Shown: positions 42,984-50,740 of the stretch, in pieces
Layout: every line of letters begins with the position of its first letter
How positions within the stretch are numbered: position 1 is the stretch's first letter
The notes under the pieces: model-generated
Databases searched by the model: none
Seen by the model: only the letters and a program-made list of their open reading frames with translations
Told to the model about the DNA's origin: nothing
Made by a program: the position numbers and the translations under genes
NCBI GenBank assembly: GCA_012840355.1
Contig: DULN01000010.1
Coordinates: 124,001-188,000, forward strand
Direction: 5' to 3'
From: Clostridiales bacterium
GTDB taxonomy: Bacteria; Bacillota; Clostridia; Oscillospirales; CAG-272
Length of the DNA: 64,000 bases

Positions 42984-43018
42984 ATGCCGCTCCTACCTTT
43001 TAAAATAATGTTACCAGT

Positions 43019-43047
43019 ATTATACAGATTAGGCACTAAATTGTCAA
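43019..43047 (-). promoter_or_regulatory. Consensus sigma-A promoter of the frameshifted small gene
   Basis: Minus strand TTGACA (43042-43047), 17 bases, TATAAT (43019-43024), a perfect match to consensus, with a 35-base leader carrying TAGGAG. Confidence 0.9.
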
Positions 43048-43091
43048 CACGCTATAACAAACCTTTCGGAGTTTTTTTAAATTTTGCAAAA

Positions 43092-43123
43092 TAAAAAAAG
43101 CCACGCGCGGTTGCGCGGGCTTT
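43092..43123 (-). terminator. Terminator after the FliB-like gene
   Basis: Minus-strand stem AAAGCCCGCGC / GCGCGTGGCTTT with one mismatch, then seven T. It begins at the stop codon (43122-43124). Confidence 0.85.
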
Positions 43124-44225
43124 ATTTATGAGCGCGGGTTGGCACAAGGAGCTTCATCAGCTTCGGTGCAGATTCGTAAAAGCTGGTGTTGTCGACTACC
43201 CGGAAAACGGCGTATGCCGAGCCGTCTGTTGCCGCCGCGATATAGCGCAGTATGAGGTAAAGCGCCTGCAGGGCGAGCGTTGCATCGGTCGGGGAATCGG
43301 AGTTAAACGGAAAGCCGGAAAGGAACACCTCGTTTACAAGCAGGTTCTCAAGCGCAAGCTCGAAGTTGCCCCTGCGCGCTTCGGCGTCCTTTAGCCGCTC
43401 GAGCGCCAGCTCGGGACTCGGCAGCGAAAGCGAGGCATCACATCCCGCGCCGTAGTATTCCGCCGCCTCCTCGGCATAGGGCAAAAGCGAATACGAGCGC
43501 TCGGCAAACCAACTAGCAAGGAATTTCGCGGCGGCAACGTCGAACTCCATAGGGCGGCCGGCTTTTTCTATGTAAAGCTCCGCGGGCTTCGGGTCAAATT
43601 CTTGCGCCTGCGACGCCAGCGCGTTTTCGGCTTCTTCCGCAAGCTCCGCTACCGCCGCAAGCTTTTGCTCGAGCGTGTAGCCTTCAATCTGGAGTATTTC
43701 TATGCACCTTTCGCGTACCGGTATGTAGAGCATTGACACGGAGTCTTTTTGCTTTTGCTCTGGCTCAAGCGGCACGGTCAGCTCAAGCTCGGTAAAACAC
43801 AGCCGCGACTTTCGCTCCATCAGTTCTTCAGCGACCGCCACGCAGCCAGCGGAGCAGCAGCACTCGTCGGCGTAGCGCGTGTGCGCCGCGCGCGGGTACA
43901 TGCGGCAAATCGCGGGCAAAACCTCCTCGCCGCACTCGAGCTGCAGCGCGCACAGCCCGTCGGGCTCGCGGTGCAAACGGCAGCCGCCTCGCCAGTCGGT
44001 GTTGAAGGTCGCGTAGCGCTCGGGCGTGGGCTTGTCGAGCACCAAAAGGGCTGCGTCAAGCGCACGGCGAAGCTTTGGCGAGCACTCGATGCCGCAAAGC
44101 CTGAAATACTCCGGCATGGAAAGGGTAATCGCCCAGCCGTGGCAGCACGTGTTTTTGCATGCGCCGCATTTGCATTTGAAAGATGCGAAATAGTCGGGTA
44201 CCTTGAATATGCGCGTGTATGGCAT
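43122..44225 (-). CDS. Flagellin lysine-N-methylase (FliB)-like cysteine-cluster protein
   Basis: 367-residue protein of the FliB/YkgJ-type family. The N-terminus has the cysteine cluster K-C-K-C-G-A-C-K-N-T-C-C-H-G-W, followed by further Cys-rich blocks (G-G-C-R-L-H, L-C-A-L-Q-L-E-C-G, I-C-R-M-Y-P-R, D-E-C-C-C-S-A-G-C), suggesting a bound Fe-S or zinc centre. FliB methylates flagellin lysines in enterobacteria, but in Clostridia the family is common in non-flagellated genomes, and no flagellar gene lies in this window, so the function is uncertain. No SD sequence precedes the ATG at 44223-44225; palindromic ACCGTA elements lie just upstream. Confidence 0.8.
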   Translation of the reverse strand: MPYTRIFKVPDYFASFKCKCGACKNTCCHGWAITLSMPEYFRLCGIECSPKLRRALDAALLVLDKPTPERYATFNTDWRGGCRLHREPDGLCALQLECGEEVLPAICRMYPRAAHTRYADECCCSAGCVAVAEELMERKSRLCFTELELTVPLEPEQKQKDSVSMLYIPVRERCIEILQIEGYTLEQKLAAVAELAEEAENALASQAQEFDPKPAELYIEKAGRPMEFDVAAAKFLASWFAERSYSLLPYAEEAAEYYGAGCDASLSLPSPELALERLKDAEARRGNFELALENLLVNEVFLSGFPFNSDSPTDATLALQALYLILRYIAAATDGSAYAVFRVVDNTSFYESAPKLMKLLVPTRAHK

Positions 44226-44303
44226 ACGGTATTGGTGACTGCCAAAGGTGACAAAACTATACCGTACGGTTGATTTTATGAGGTTTAGGTTACCGTACGT
44301 AAC
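44224..44303. promoter_or_regulatory. Three ACCGTAC-type palindromes, candidate operator
   Basis: ACCGTACGGT (44261-44270) is a perfect 10-base palindrome; GTTACCGTACGTAAC (44289-44303) has GTTAC/GTAAC arms around the same core; ATACGGTAT (44224-44232) covers the start codon of the FliB-like gene. The middle copy abuts a TATAGT that could be its -10 box (minus, 44256-44261) with no good -35, so a regulator may control this gene. Confidence 0.5.
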
Positions 44304-44411
44304 CCGGCAGCGAAAACCTCCTCGCTGAAAAATGATTTCGTATTATACCACCGCAGGAAAGTCAAATATAGACATAGATTTTTAAGAAAAAAGCAAATTA
44401 ATGTAAATTTA

Positions 44412-44440
44412 TTGAATTTAATGTAAATTAATGTTATAAT
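44412..44440 (+). promoter_or_regulatory. Upstream promoter P1 of the DUF1836 gene
   Basis: TTGAAT (44412-44417), 17 bases, TATAAT (44435-44440), in very AT-rich DNA. Confidence 0.65.
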
Positions 44441-44511
44441 ATGGCACGGCTAAATATTAATGACGGCGTGTTATGTTATTGGGAATGCAATATAGATTAG
44501 CCGGAAATCTA

Positions 44512-44540
44512 TTGACAATCGGGTGAACTTTAGTTATAAT
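44512..44540 (+). promoter_or_regulatory. Downstream promoter P2 of the DUF1836 gene
   Basis: TTGACA (44512-44517), 17 bases, TATAAT (44535-44540), a consensus match. Predicted start about 44547. Confidence 0.88.
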
Positions 44541-44553
44541 CAAATAAGTTACG

Positions 44554-44610
44554 ATGTGTAAACTAGGAGGGAAAAACGACAACATTTTTTTAGTTGGTCG
44601 AAAGGTATGA
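44554..44610 (+). CDS. Short upstream ORF overlapping the DUF1836 start (candidate leader peptide)
   Basis: ATG at 44554, about seven bases after the predicted P2 start, opens 18 codons (M-C-K-L-G-G-K-N-D-N-I-F-L-V-G-R-K-V) and its TGA overlaps the DUF1836 ATG in an ATGA arrangement (44607-44610). The AGGAGGG at 44565-44571 is inside this ORF and is too far (about 36 bases) to serve DUF1836 directly. Translational coupling is inferred; without homologues it may be fortuitous. Confidence 0.4.
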   Translation: MCKLGGKNDNIFLVGRKV

Positions 44611-45200
44611 GTAATCTTATTGCTATTGGCAAATACATCCCCGGAACGGTGATTTTGCGGGAAGAGATAAACGGCACAACGGGCCTTGAGTTTTTAGACA
44701 GGATATTTTTCGTCACCGACGGAATTATGCTTTCGCAAATCCGCGAGATTGCGGGCGTCGACGGCTCGACGCTTCAAAACTGGGTCAAGCGCGGATGGGT
44801 CGGAAACGCGAAAAACAAGCGGTATTCAAAAGACCAGCTCGCGCGGATTCTTATAATCAACATGCTGCGCTCCTCGATGCAGCTTGAGAACATCGATTTT
44901 CTGCTCCGGTATATAAACGGCACGATAGACGACGCCACCGACGACATTATCCCCGAGTCGATGTTGTACGAGTACGTCTGCAGGATAATCGACCGCATCG
45001 CGCCAACTGGCGGGCCGTGCAACATGACGCGCGAGGAGCTGCGCAAGGTAATCGCCGAGCAGACAAGCGACTATGAGGATAAGGTTGAGGGCGCGTCGGT
45101 AAGGCTGTGCGCCGCGCTTGAAATTATTATAATTGCCTACTTTGCGTCGCTGCTCACCGCATATTCTGCGGAGCTTTACGGCAGCCTAAATAAGGAATAA
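44607..45200 (+). CDS. DUF1836 family, MerR-like HTH protein
   Basis: 197 residues of the DUF1836 family, common in Firmicutes and predicted to be transcription regulators. A MerR-type winged helix-turn-helix is visible: Q-I-R-E-I-A-G-V-D-G-S-T-L-Q-N-W-V-K-R-G-W (about 44-64) followed by K-N-K-R-Y-S-K-D-Q-L-A-R-I-L-I-I. A C-terminal hydrophobic helix (about 170-188) could be a membrane anchor or dimer helix. AAAGG lies only one base before the ATG, so initiation may depend on coupling to the upstream ORF. Targets unknown; the ACCGTA sites are upstream but on the other side of its promoters. Confidence 0.82.
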   Translation: MSNLIAIGKYIPGTVILREEINGTTGLEFLDRIFFVTDGIMLSQIREIAGVDGSTLQNWVKRGWVGNAKNKRYSKDQLARILIINMLRSSMQLENIDFLLRYINGTIDDATDDIIPESMLYEYVCRIIDRIAPTGGPCNMTREELRKVIAEQTSDYEDKVEGASVRLCAALEIIIIAYFASLLTAYSAELYGSLNKE

Positions 45201-45317
45201 TAGCCCATTTATTGGCGATTATGCTGAAACGGAGCCGCGGGATTTGTCAATTTTAACATACGCTGGCATAAAAAGAAAAATTATTTTATTTATAAACTAA
45301 AAAAATCCCCATTTTCC

Positions 45318-45346
45318 TTGCAACTGGGGAGGGGGTGTGCTATAAT
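45318..45346 (+). promoter_or_regulatory. Promoter of the membrane protein gene at 45392
   Basis: TTGCAA (45318-45323), 17 bases, extended TGC-TATAAT (-10 at 45341-45346). The spacer is unusually G-rich and could pair with the CCCC just upstream. Confidence 0.78.
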
Positions 45347-45391
45347 CACAGAGTAAATAAAATAGATCTTATAAGGGGGCCAGCCACGTTT

Positions 45392-46105
45392 ATGGACTAC
45401 AAAAATAACTACAAATACTTTCACCCCAACTGGACGTTGGAGATAATCGGCGGCATCATCGCGCTGATAGGGCTTATCCCTACCCTTATGAGCCGGTTTA
45501 GGAGCAGCTATTTTCTCGGGCTTACGATCGTCGGCATAGGCATTCTTGTTTTCGCGTTTTCCGGCAAGTTGCGCGACAGCGATCTCGACGAACAGGTGTT
45601 AAGCCTGCGAAAATCAATAGTCGACGAGGCGCTTAAAGCTTTCGCGTTTACCGAACGCCAGCTGCGCTTTATAACGTTTTCTAAAGATTTCGGCGAGTAC
45701 GTTTTTCCGGACGACAGGCCGGTGTTTGTAAGGCGCGGATCCGACGGCAAGTTCCGCTCGTCCGAATACACGGCTTGGTCAATATTGATAGGAAAGGACG
45801 AGCTGTATTTTTACTCGCGCAACGTCTCGCTGACTGAAGAAAAAGAGTCGACTGATATGAAAGTCATCAAGATCGACGAATACGAGAGCGCGAAGATTAA
45901 CGAGCACAAGTTCACATATAAATACGGCAAAAACAACGAAAAGGCCTACGAGATTAAATACAGCACGTTCGACCTTGCAACAAAAGACGGAGCGGTGATG
46001 TCGCTGCCCGTCACTCCCGACTTTGAAATCGACGACCTTGTATCAAGGCTCGACCATATAATCGACTTGCGCAAGAAAGAGCAGGCATTCGGCAACTCGC
46101 TTTAA
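45392..46105 (+). CDS. Membrane protein of unknown function, two N-terminal helices
   Basis: 237 residues. Two hydrophobic segments (about 15-33 and 41-57) are followed by a soluble, charged domain of about 180 residues with alternating beta strands (W-S-I-L-I-G-K-D-E-L-Y-F-Y-S-R, F-T-Y-K-Y-G-K), ending in a helix. No family was recognised. The start ATG 45392-45394 follows AAGGGGG by about 12 bases; the frame remains open upstream from 45335 but that part precedes the predicted transcription start. The following gene at 46200 has the same two-helix layout, so the two may work together. Confidence 0.7.
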   Translation: MDYKNNYKYFHPNWTLEIIGGIIALIGLIPTLMSRFRSSYFLGLTIVGIGILVFAFSGKLRDSDLDEQVLSLRKSIVDEALKAFAFTERQLRFITFSKDFGEYVFPDDRPVFVRRGSDGKFRSSEYTAWSILIGKDELYFYSRNVSLTEEKESTDMKVIKIDEYESAKINEHKFTYKYGKNNEKAYEIKYSTFDLATKDGAVMSLPVTPDFEIDDLVSRLDHIIDLRKKEQAFGNSL

Positions 46106-46147
46106 TCCCAGGTGTAATCCGCCCAAAGCCGGGCAAAGCGTAAAAAT

Positions 46148-46185
46148 AAGCCGTCGGTTTCCCAGCCGGAGATCGGCGGCTTGTT
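46148..46185 (+). terminator. Possible weak hairpin/attenuator before the gene at 46200
   Basis: AAGCCG (46148-46153) pairs with CGGCTT (46177-46182) around a GC-rich loop, followed by GTTTG. The T run is short, so read-through into the next gene is likely. Confidence 0.3.
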
Positions 46186-46199
46186 TGCCGGAGGGGATT

Positions 46200-46730
46200 A
46201 TGGATAAGGAGTTTAAAAAAAGGTACATAATAAAGCTTGGGTTAAGGCTCGCTTGCGCTGCCGCTGCGGGCATAATCTTATTTGTGGCGCTGAAATCCTA
46301 CGGCTTAGGCTGGCTTGTATCGTCCGCCGCGGGCGCCGCGGCGTTTTTTGTAGCCAGCCTTGCGCTTAAAGTGCACGAGCTTCTCGCCCCGGGCTTTGAC
46401 GGCGTTGTTACGAGCAAGACTGTGCGTTATGTCACGACGCAAAACAAGCAAAACGTGCCCGAGTACGAGCTTGTCGTGACCGACCCGCGCGGCAGGGAGC
46501 ACAAAGACATCTTCCTCGACAAGGAAGACGAGGGCAAGCTCAACAGGATAGAGTATTACGACCACGGCGAGCGGGTGCGAAAGCACCGCGGGTTTAAATA
46601 TTTTGAAAAATTCGATAAAAGCGGGAAAAACTCAGTAGTCTGCATCGATTGCGGGACGCTGAACCCTAGTATGCGCGAGCGGTGCATAAATTGCGGGCTG
46701 CCTCTTTTGCGCGAGAGTATAAAGGAATAA
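46200..46730 (+). CDS. Membrane protein with C-terminal zinc ribbon, unknown function
   Basis: 176 residues. Two membrane segments (about 12-31 and 37-57) are followed by a small beta-rich domain (about 62-125, G-V-V-T-S-K-T-V-R-Y-V and Y-E-L-V-V-T-D-P) and a C-terminal zinc ribbon with C-I-D-C-G and C-I-N-C-G cysteine pairs 15 residues apart. The middle domain resembles a short SH3/OB-like strand set but no family was recognised. The ATG at 46200 has GGAGGGG three bases upstream; the in-frame TTG at 46185 is part of that region. It is 94 bases after the preceding membrane protein gene. Confidence 0.72.
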   Translation: MDKEFKKRYIIKLGLRLACAAAAGIILFVALKSYGLGWLVSSAAGAAAFFVASLALKVHELLAPGFDGVVTSKTVRYVTTQNKQNVPEYELVVTDPRGREHKDIFLDKEDEGKLNRIEYYDHGERVRKHRGFKYFEKFDKSGKNSVVCIDCGTLNPSMRERCINCGLPLLRESIKE

Positions 46731-46829
46731 AGGCAAATATTTCACGGCATAAAATTTTATCAGGCAGCGAATATTATAACTGTATCATTGTACCATCTCC
46801 CCTGCATATGGCAAATATGGGGGAATAGC

Positions 46830-46858
46830 TTGAAATATTGGAATTTTTGTAGTATAAT
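46830..46858 (+). promoter_or_regulatory. Promoter of the discoidin-domain lipoprotein
   Basis: TTGAAA (46830-46835), 17 bases, TATAAT (46853-46858). Confidence 0.83.
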
Positions 46859-46894
46859 AAAGGTAACTACAAACATAACTACAAGGAAGGGACA

Positions 46895-47545
46895 ATGGGA
46901 AAAATGAAAAAAGTTTTAGCGCTGTTAGTTTCGATATTAATTGTGTCGGCGTCGGCTGCGGCGCTTTATTCCTGCAGGAACGAAGCCGGCAATGTCGATA
47001 ATGATACGACCGCGCCCACTACGACGGCGGCGGCAGGCGGCGACGAAACCGCAGGCGCAACTAAACCTGAAACGACTGGCGGCGACGAAACGACTGCTGC
47101 CGACATCGACCTGCAGACGAAAGTTGATATAACGACGGTCAGCGGCACGCCCGGCGCCAACGAGTCCGAAGGCCCGGCGAACATTTTCGACGGCGACTCG
47201 TCGACAAAGTGGTGCGCGCTGCAGGAAGGCGTCACCGTCGAGTGGAAGATGGTCGAGCCGGTCAAGGTCAGCTACTACTACTTCACCACGGCTAACGACG
47301 CGCCCGAGCGAAACCCCGCAAGCTGGGTGCTCTACGGCTCCACCGACGGCGAAAACTGGGTCGAAATAGACAAGGTGGAAGGCGCCACGCTGCCGACCGA
47401 GTTTTTCACAGATTCTGAGAAGTACACGGTCGATAATCCGCAGGCATATGAGTATTACAAGCTTGAAATCACCGCGGTTGCGGTCCCCGGGACAAATGTA
47501 ACCCAGTTTTCGGAGTTCAATTTTTACCAGGCTTCGGAGAAATAA
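46895..47545 (+). CDS. Lipoprotein with F5/8 type C (discoidin-like) domain
   Basis: 216 residues. Signal peptide with lipobox A-L-Y-S-C (Cys about 27), then a Thr/Ala/Glu-rich linker (30-72) that probably spans the cell wall, and a C-terminal jelly-roll domain of the F5/8 type C kind with N-I-F-D-G-D-S-S-T-K-W-C and W-V-L-Y-G-S-T-D-G-E-N-W signatures. Such domains bind carbohydrates or other surface ligands. AAGGAAGGG precedes the ATG. It stands alone with its own promoter and a very strong terminator. Ligand unknown. Confidence 0.82.
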   Translation: MGKMKKVLALLVSILIVSASAAALYSCRNEAGNVDNDTTAPTTTAAAGGDETAGATKPETTGGDETTAADIDLQTKVDITTVSGTPGANESEGPANIFDGDSSTKWCALQEGVTVEWKMVEPVKVSYYYFTTANDAPERNPASWVLYGSTDGENWVEIDKVEGATLPTEFFTDSEKYTVDNPQAYEYYKLEITAVAVPGTNVTQFSEFNFYQASEK

Positions 47546-47550
47546 TAACA

Positions 47551-47587
47551 GCCCCGTTTCCTAAAAACGAAACGGGGCGTTTTTTTG
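47551..47587 (+). terminator. Strong terminator after the discoidin-domain lipoprotein
   Basis: Perfect stem GCCCCGTTTC / GAAACGGGGC with an eight-base loop, then GTTTTTTT. Confidence 0.92.
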
Positions 47588-47619
47588 CCTGCCAAGGCTG
47601 ACCGTGGCGATGATAGATT

Positions 47620-47644
47620 CCGCGGCAAAATGCCGCGGTTTTTT
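47620..47644 (+). terminator. Second tandem terminator
   Basis: Perfect stem CCGCGGCA / TGCCGCGG with AAA loop followed by six T, 33 bases after the first terminator. No gene lies between them. Confidence 0.8.
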
Positions 47645-47694
47645 ATCTCCTCGCGCAAATCCGACAAATTTACTTATAAATTTTGGCAAACGCA

Positions 47695-47723
47695 TTGACG
47701 AGACAAAGATAAATTGATAAACT
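47695..47723 (+). promoter_or_regulatory. Promoter of the hybrid kinase operon
   Basis: TTGACG (47695-47700), 17 bases, TAAACT (47718-47723), a moderate match. Confidence 0.6.
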
Positions 47724-47827
47724 ATTAGCATAAAAAGCCATTGTAGATGTTGCACATAGCAAGCGGCGGGAATTTATTCATTTTGCGCACAAAAGCTTTT
47801 GTTTTGCCGCGGAAATGGGGCAAGGAT

Positions 47828-50722
47828 ATGGGTTTCAGCCGGCATGTGCGGTACGGATTTGCGAGCGCGTTTATATTTTGCTTATTAGCCGCGGCGCTGG
47901 CGATTCATCTTACGGCGCAGGGCGGCGTTGCGCTGACAGAGGAGGAGCTTGAGTTTATAAAATCGCACCCGGTAATACGCATCGGCGTCGACCCCGGCTT
48001 TGTGCCGTTTGAGTTTATCGGCGAGGACGGGGAATATAAGGGCATTGCCGCCGACTATGTAAAAATAATCGGCGAGAGGACAGGCCTGCGGTTCGAGCTG
48101 GTGCAAGCCGGCACCTGGCCGGAGGTTTACGAGCTTGCGCTCGCCGGCGAGGTGGACGTGCTGCCCGCCGTCGGGAAGACGCCGCATCGCGAGGAGAGGT
48201 TCCTTTTTTCGGAGCCGTATTACTATTTTAAAAGGGTAATCGCAACGAGGGACGACGAGAGGGATATTTTAGGCATAGAAGACCTTTACGGCCAAACGGT
48301 CGCGGTGCAAAGGCACAGCTCGCACCACAGCTACCTGCTCACGCTGCCGAAAATCAACCTTAGCCTATACGAAACTGTCGAAGTGGCGCTGGTGGCGGTC
48401 GCAACCGGCGCGGAGAAAGCATATCTCGGAAACCTCGCCACGACGAGCTACATAATCCGCACGCACGGGCTGACGAACCTAAGGCTCATATCGTTTGAGG
48501 CGGAAAAGCACGAGGCGCTGCATTTTGCCGTAAGGAAAGACATGCCGGAGCTTGCCGGCATTATAAACAAAGCGCTCGCGTCGGTTACCGAGAGCGAAAA
48601 GCGCGCGATAGTCGACCGCTGGGTCGAGCTTGATACCGAAATCGACTACCGCCCGGTAATCCGAGTCGCGCTTATGGTAGGCGGGCTGCTGGCGGCGATT
48701 TTAGCCGTGTCGTTTTTTTGGATCGCAAAATTGCGCGGCGAGATAAAGCGCAGGAAAGAGGTGCAGCTTGAGCTTGAAGCCGCGAAAAAGGAAGCGGAGG
48801 AGGCAAACGAGGTAAAGTCGCGCTTCCTCGCGAGGATGTCCCACGAGATTAGGACGCCGCTCGTCGCGATAACGGGCATGGCGTACCTCCTTAAAAAAAC
48901 CGAGGTTTCGCTTACCCAAAGGATGTATGTCGACAGGATTATACAAGCGGCAAACAGCATGCTGAGCATTATAAACGACATACTCGATTTTTCAAAAATC
49001 GAGGCGGGGAAACTCGGGCTTGAGAACACCTCGTTCAGCATGGACCAAGTCATACATGATGTGGTAAACGTAATCCTATATAAAGTCGACGAGCAGGGGT
49101 TAGGGCTTAAGCTCACAAAAGACCCGCTGCTCCCAAGCTGGTTTTACGGTGACCCGAAGAGAATTGAGCAGATTTTGCTTAATCTTTTAAGCAACGCCGT
49201 AAAGTTCACCGAGTCCGGCGAGGTGTCGCTCGATATTAGGCTGCTTGCAAAGGAAAACGAGAAATACCATATATCTTTCGCGATAAGCGACACCGGCATC
49301 GGCATGACAGAGGAGCAGGTGGGAAAGCTCTTTGTGCCGTTTGAACAGGGCGACAGCAGCATCAGCCGGCGCTACGGCGGCTCGGGGCTGGGGCTATCGA
49401 TTGTCAAAAGCCTGGTCGATATGATGGGCGGCGAAATAAAGGTATACAGCACGCCCGGCGAAGGGACGACTTTTATTATTAACCTTGTGCTTTTAGCCGA
49501 CGCCGAAAAGGAGTCGGCATATAAAAAGGCTTTGACGGCAAGGCAAACTAAAAGCCTGCGGGCACTCATACTTAAAAAGCCGGGCGCCGGCATTAGCCTT
49601 ATCGAAAGCTACCTTAAAAATTTCGGGATGTACTGCGAGCGGGCAAGCTCCGAGGAAAGCGCGGTATGCGCGCTCGAAGCCGCCGGTGGCAAGCCTGACG
49701 CGTTTGACCTTTTTATAATCGATTACGAGACCCCCGAGGGCGGCGGCTTTAGATTTGTCGAACGGCTTCGAAATAATGATAAAATAGTTAAATTACCGAA
49801 GACTTTAATGCTGTTCCCGATGATGCGCTATGACCTGTTCGAAAAGCTCGGAGACTATGGGATAGATTTGGGAATAGGCAAGCCTATCATACCGTCCGTT
49901 CTCCTTGACGGGATACTAGACATCTTTAACCTCAAGGCGGATTACGAGCCGCATCCGGAACCTGAAAAGGGGAAGCTGACGGGCGGTTATTTGGTGCTTT
50001 TAGCCGAGGACAACAAGACGAACCAGCTCATCGCCAAGACGCTGCTCGAGCAGGTCGGGATTGGCGTTTTGGTAGCGGCAGACGGGAAAGAGGCGGTCGA
50101 GCTTTTCCTTGTGCGCAAGTCCGAAATCGATTTGGTGTTAATGGACCTGCACATGCCGGTACTGAGCGGGTATGAGGCGGCGGAAAGGATAAGAGCGCGC
50201 GCGCCAGACGTCCCCATCGTGGCAATGACGGCGGACGCAGTGTCCGGCGTGCAAGAAAGGTGTAAAAAAAGCGGCATATGCCATTATATTAGCAAGCCCT
50301 TTGACCCCGACAGCTTCATAGAGACGGTAGTAGGGCTGTTACCGGAAAGAAAGCCGCAAAAGCCGAGCAGCGCGCCGCTGCTTGACCGATGCGCCGGGCT
50401 TGACAACATGGGCGGCAGCGAAGGGCTTTACTATAGCGTGCTTGCGACCTATTATGGCGAAAACCGCGACACGCCCGAAAGGCTAAGTGACGCGATACGA
50501 AACGGGCGGTATGCCGACGCTGCGCAGATTCTGCATAAGCTGAAAAGCGGTTCGGGCAGCATAGGCGCTAAGGTTGTCCAAAAGGAAGCGGAGCTATTGC
50601 AAAAAGCGCTTTCGGAGGGGGACGAAGCTGAAGTCATGGCGCTGCACGGAAAGTTTATAGAAAACTTTAAAAAGCTGCTTTATGAGATTGCCCAAACAGT
50701 TGACAAGAAACCGAGCGAGTAG
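47828..50722 (+). CDS. Hybrid sensor histidine kinase (SBP3-TM-HisKA-HATPase-REC-REC-Hpt)
   Basis: About 964 residues from the ATG at 47828 (an in-frame ATG at 47747 would add 27). Order: membrane/signal helix, extracytoplasmic solute-binding family 3 sensor (I-R-I-G-V-D-P-G-F onward, about 240 residues), second membrane helix near residue 275, coiled coil, HisKA with M-S-H-E-I-R-T-P, HATPase with N-L-L-S-N-A-V-K-F and G-S-G-L-G-L-S, a degenerate receiver lacking the acidic pair but keeping an aspartate in I-I-D-Y-E-T-P, a complete receiver (A-E-D-N-K-T-N, M-D-L-H-M-P, K-P-F), and an Hpt domain (L-H-K-L-K-S-G-S). The layout is BvgS/EvgS-like, a phosphorelay that may sense an amino acid. The next gene, 18 bases on, is the likely output. 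Confidence 0.92.
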   Translation: MGFSRHVRYGFASAFIFCLLAAALAIHLTAQGGVALTEEELEFIKSHPVIRIGVDPGFVPFEFIGEDGEYKGIAADYVKIIGERTGLRFELVQAGTWPEVYELALAGEVDVLPAVGKTPHREERFLFSEPYYYFKRVIATRDDERDILGIEDLYGQTVAVQRHSSHHSYLLTLPKINLSLYETVEVALVAVATGAEKAYLGNLATTSYIIRTHGLTNLRLISFEAEKHEALHFAVRKDMPELAGIINKALASVTESEKRAIVDRWVELDTEIDYRPVIRVALMVGGLLAAILAVSFFWIAKLRGEIKRRKEVQLELEAAKKEAEEANEVKSRFLARMSHEIRTPLVAITGMAYLLKKTEVSLTQRMYVDRIIQAANSMLSIINDILDFSKIEAGKLGLENTSFSMDQVIHDVVNVILYKVDEQGLGLKLTKDPLLPSWFYGDPKRIEQILLNLLSNAVKFTESGEVSLDIRLLAKENEKYHISFAISDTGIGMTEEQVGKLFVPFEQGDSSISRRYGGSGLGLSIVKSLVDMMGGEIKVYSTPGEGTTFIINLVLLADAEKESAYKKALTARQTKSLRALILKKPGAGISLIESYLKNFGMYCERASSEESAVCALEAAGGKPDAFDLFIIDYETPEGGGFRFVERLRNNDKIVKLPKTLMLFPMMRYDLFEKLGDYGIDLGIGKPIIPSVLLDGILDIFNLKADYEPHPEPEKGKLTGGYLVLLAEDNKTNQLIAKTLLEQVGIGVLVAADGKEAVELFLVRKSEIDLVLMDLHMPVLSGYEAAERIRARAPDVPIVAMTADAVSGVQERCKKSGICHYISKPFDPDSFIETVVGLLPERKPQKPSSAPLLDRCAGLDNMGGSEGLYYSVLATYYGENRDTPERLSDAIRNGRYADAAQILHKLKSGSGSIGAKVVQKEAELLQKALSEGDEAEVMALHGKFIENFKKLLYEIAQTVDKKPSE

Positions 50723-50740
50723 ACTAGGAGGAGCCCATTG

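Larger units (their letters stand above)
44226..44606. other. Intergenic region with ACCGTA palindromes, tandem promoters and an upstream ORF
   Basis: 381 bases between divergent genes. It holds three ACCGTA-type elements (44224-44232, 44261-44270, 44289-44303), the direct repeats TTAATGTAAATT at about 44398-44430, two plus-strand promoters (44412-44440 and 44512-44540) and a short upstream ORF (44554-44610). No RNA gene was recognised. Confidence 0.6.
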
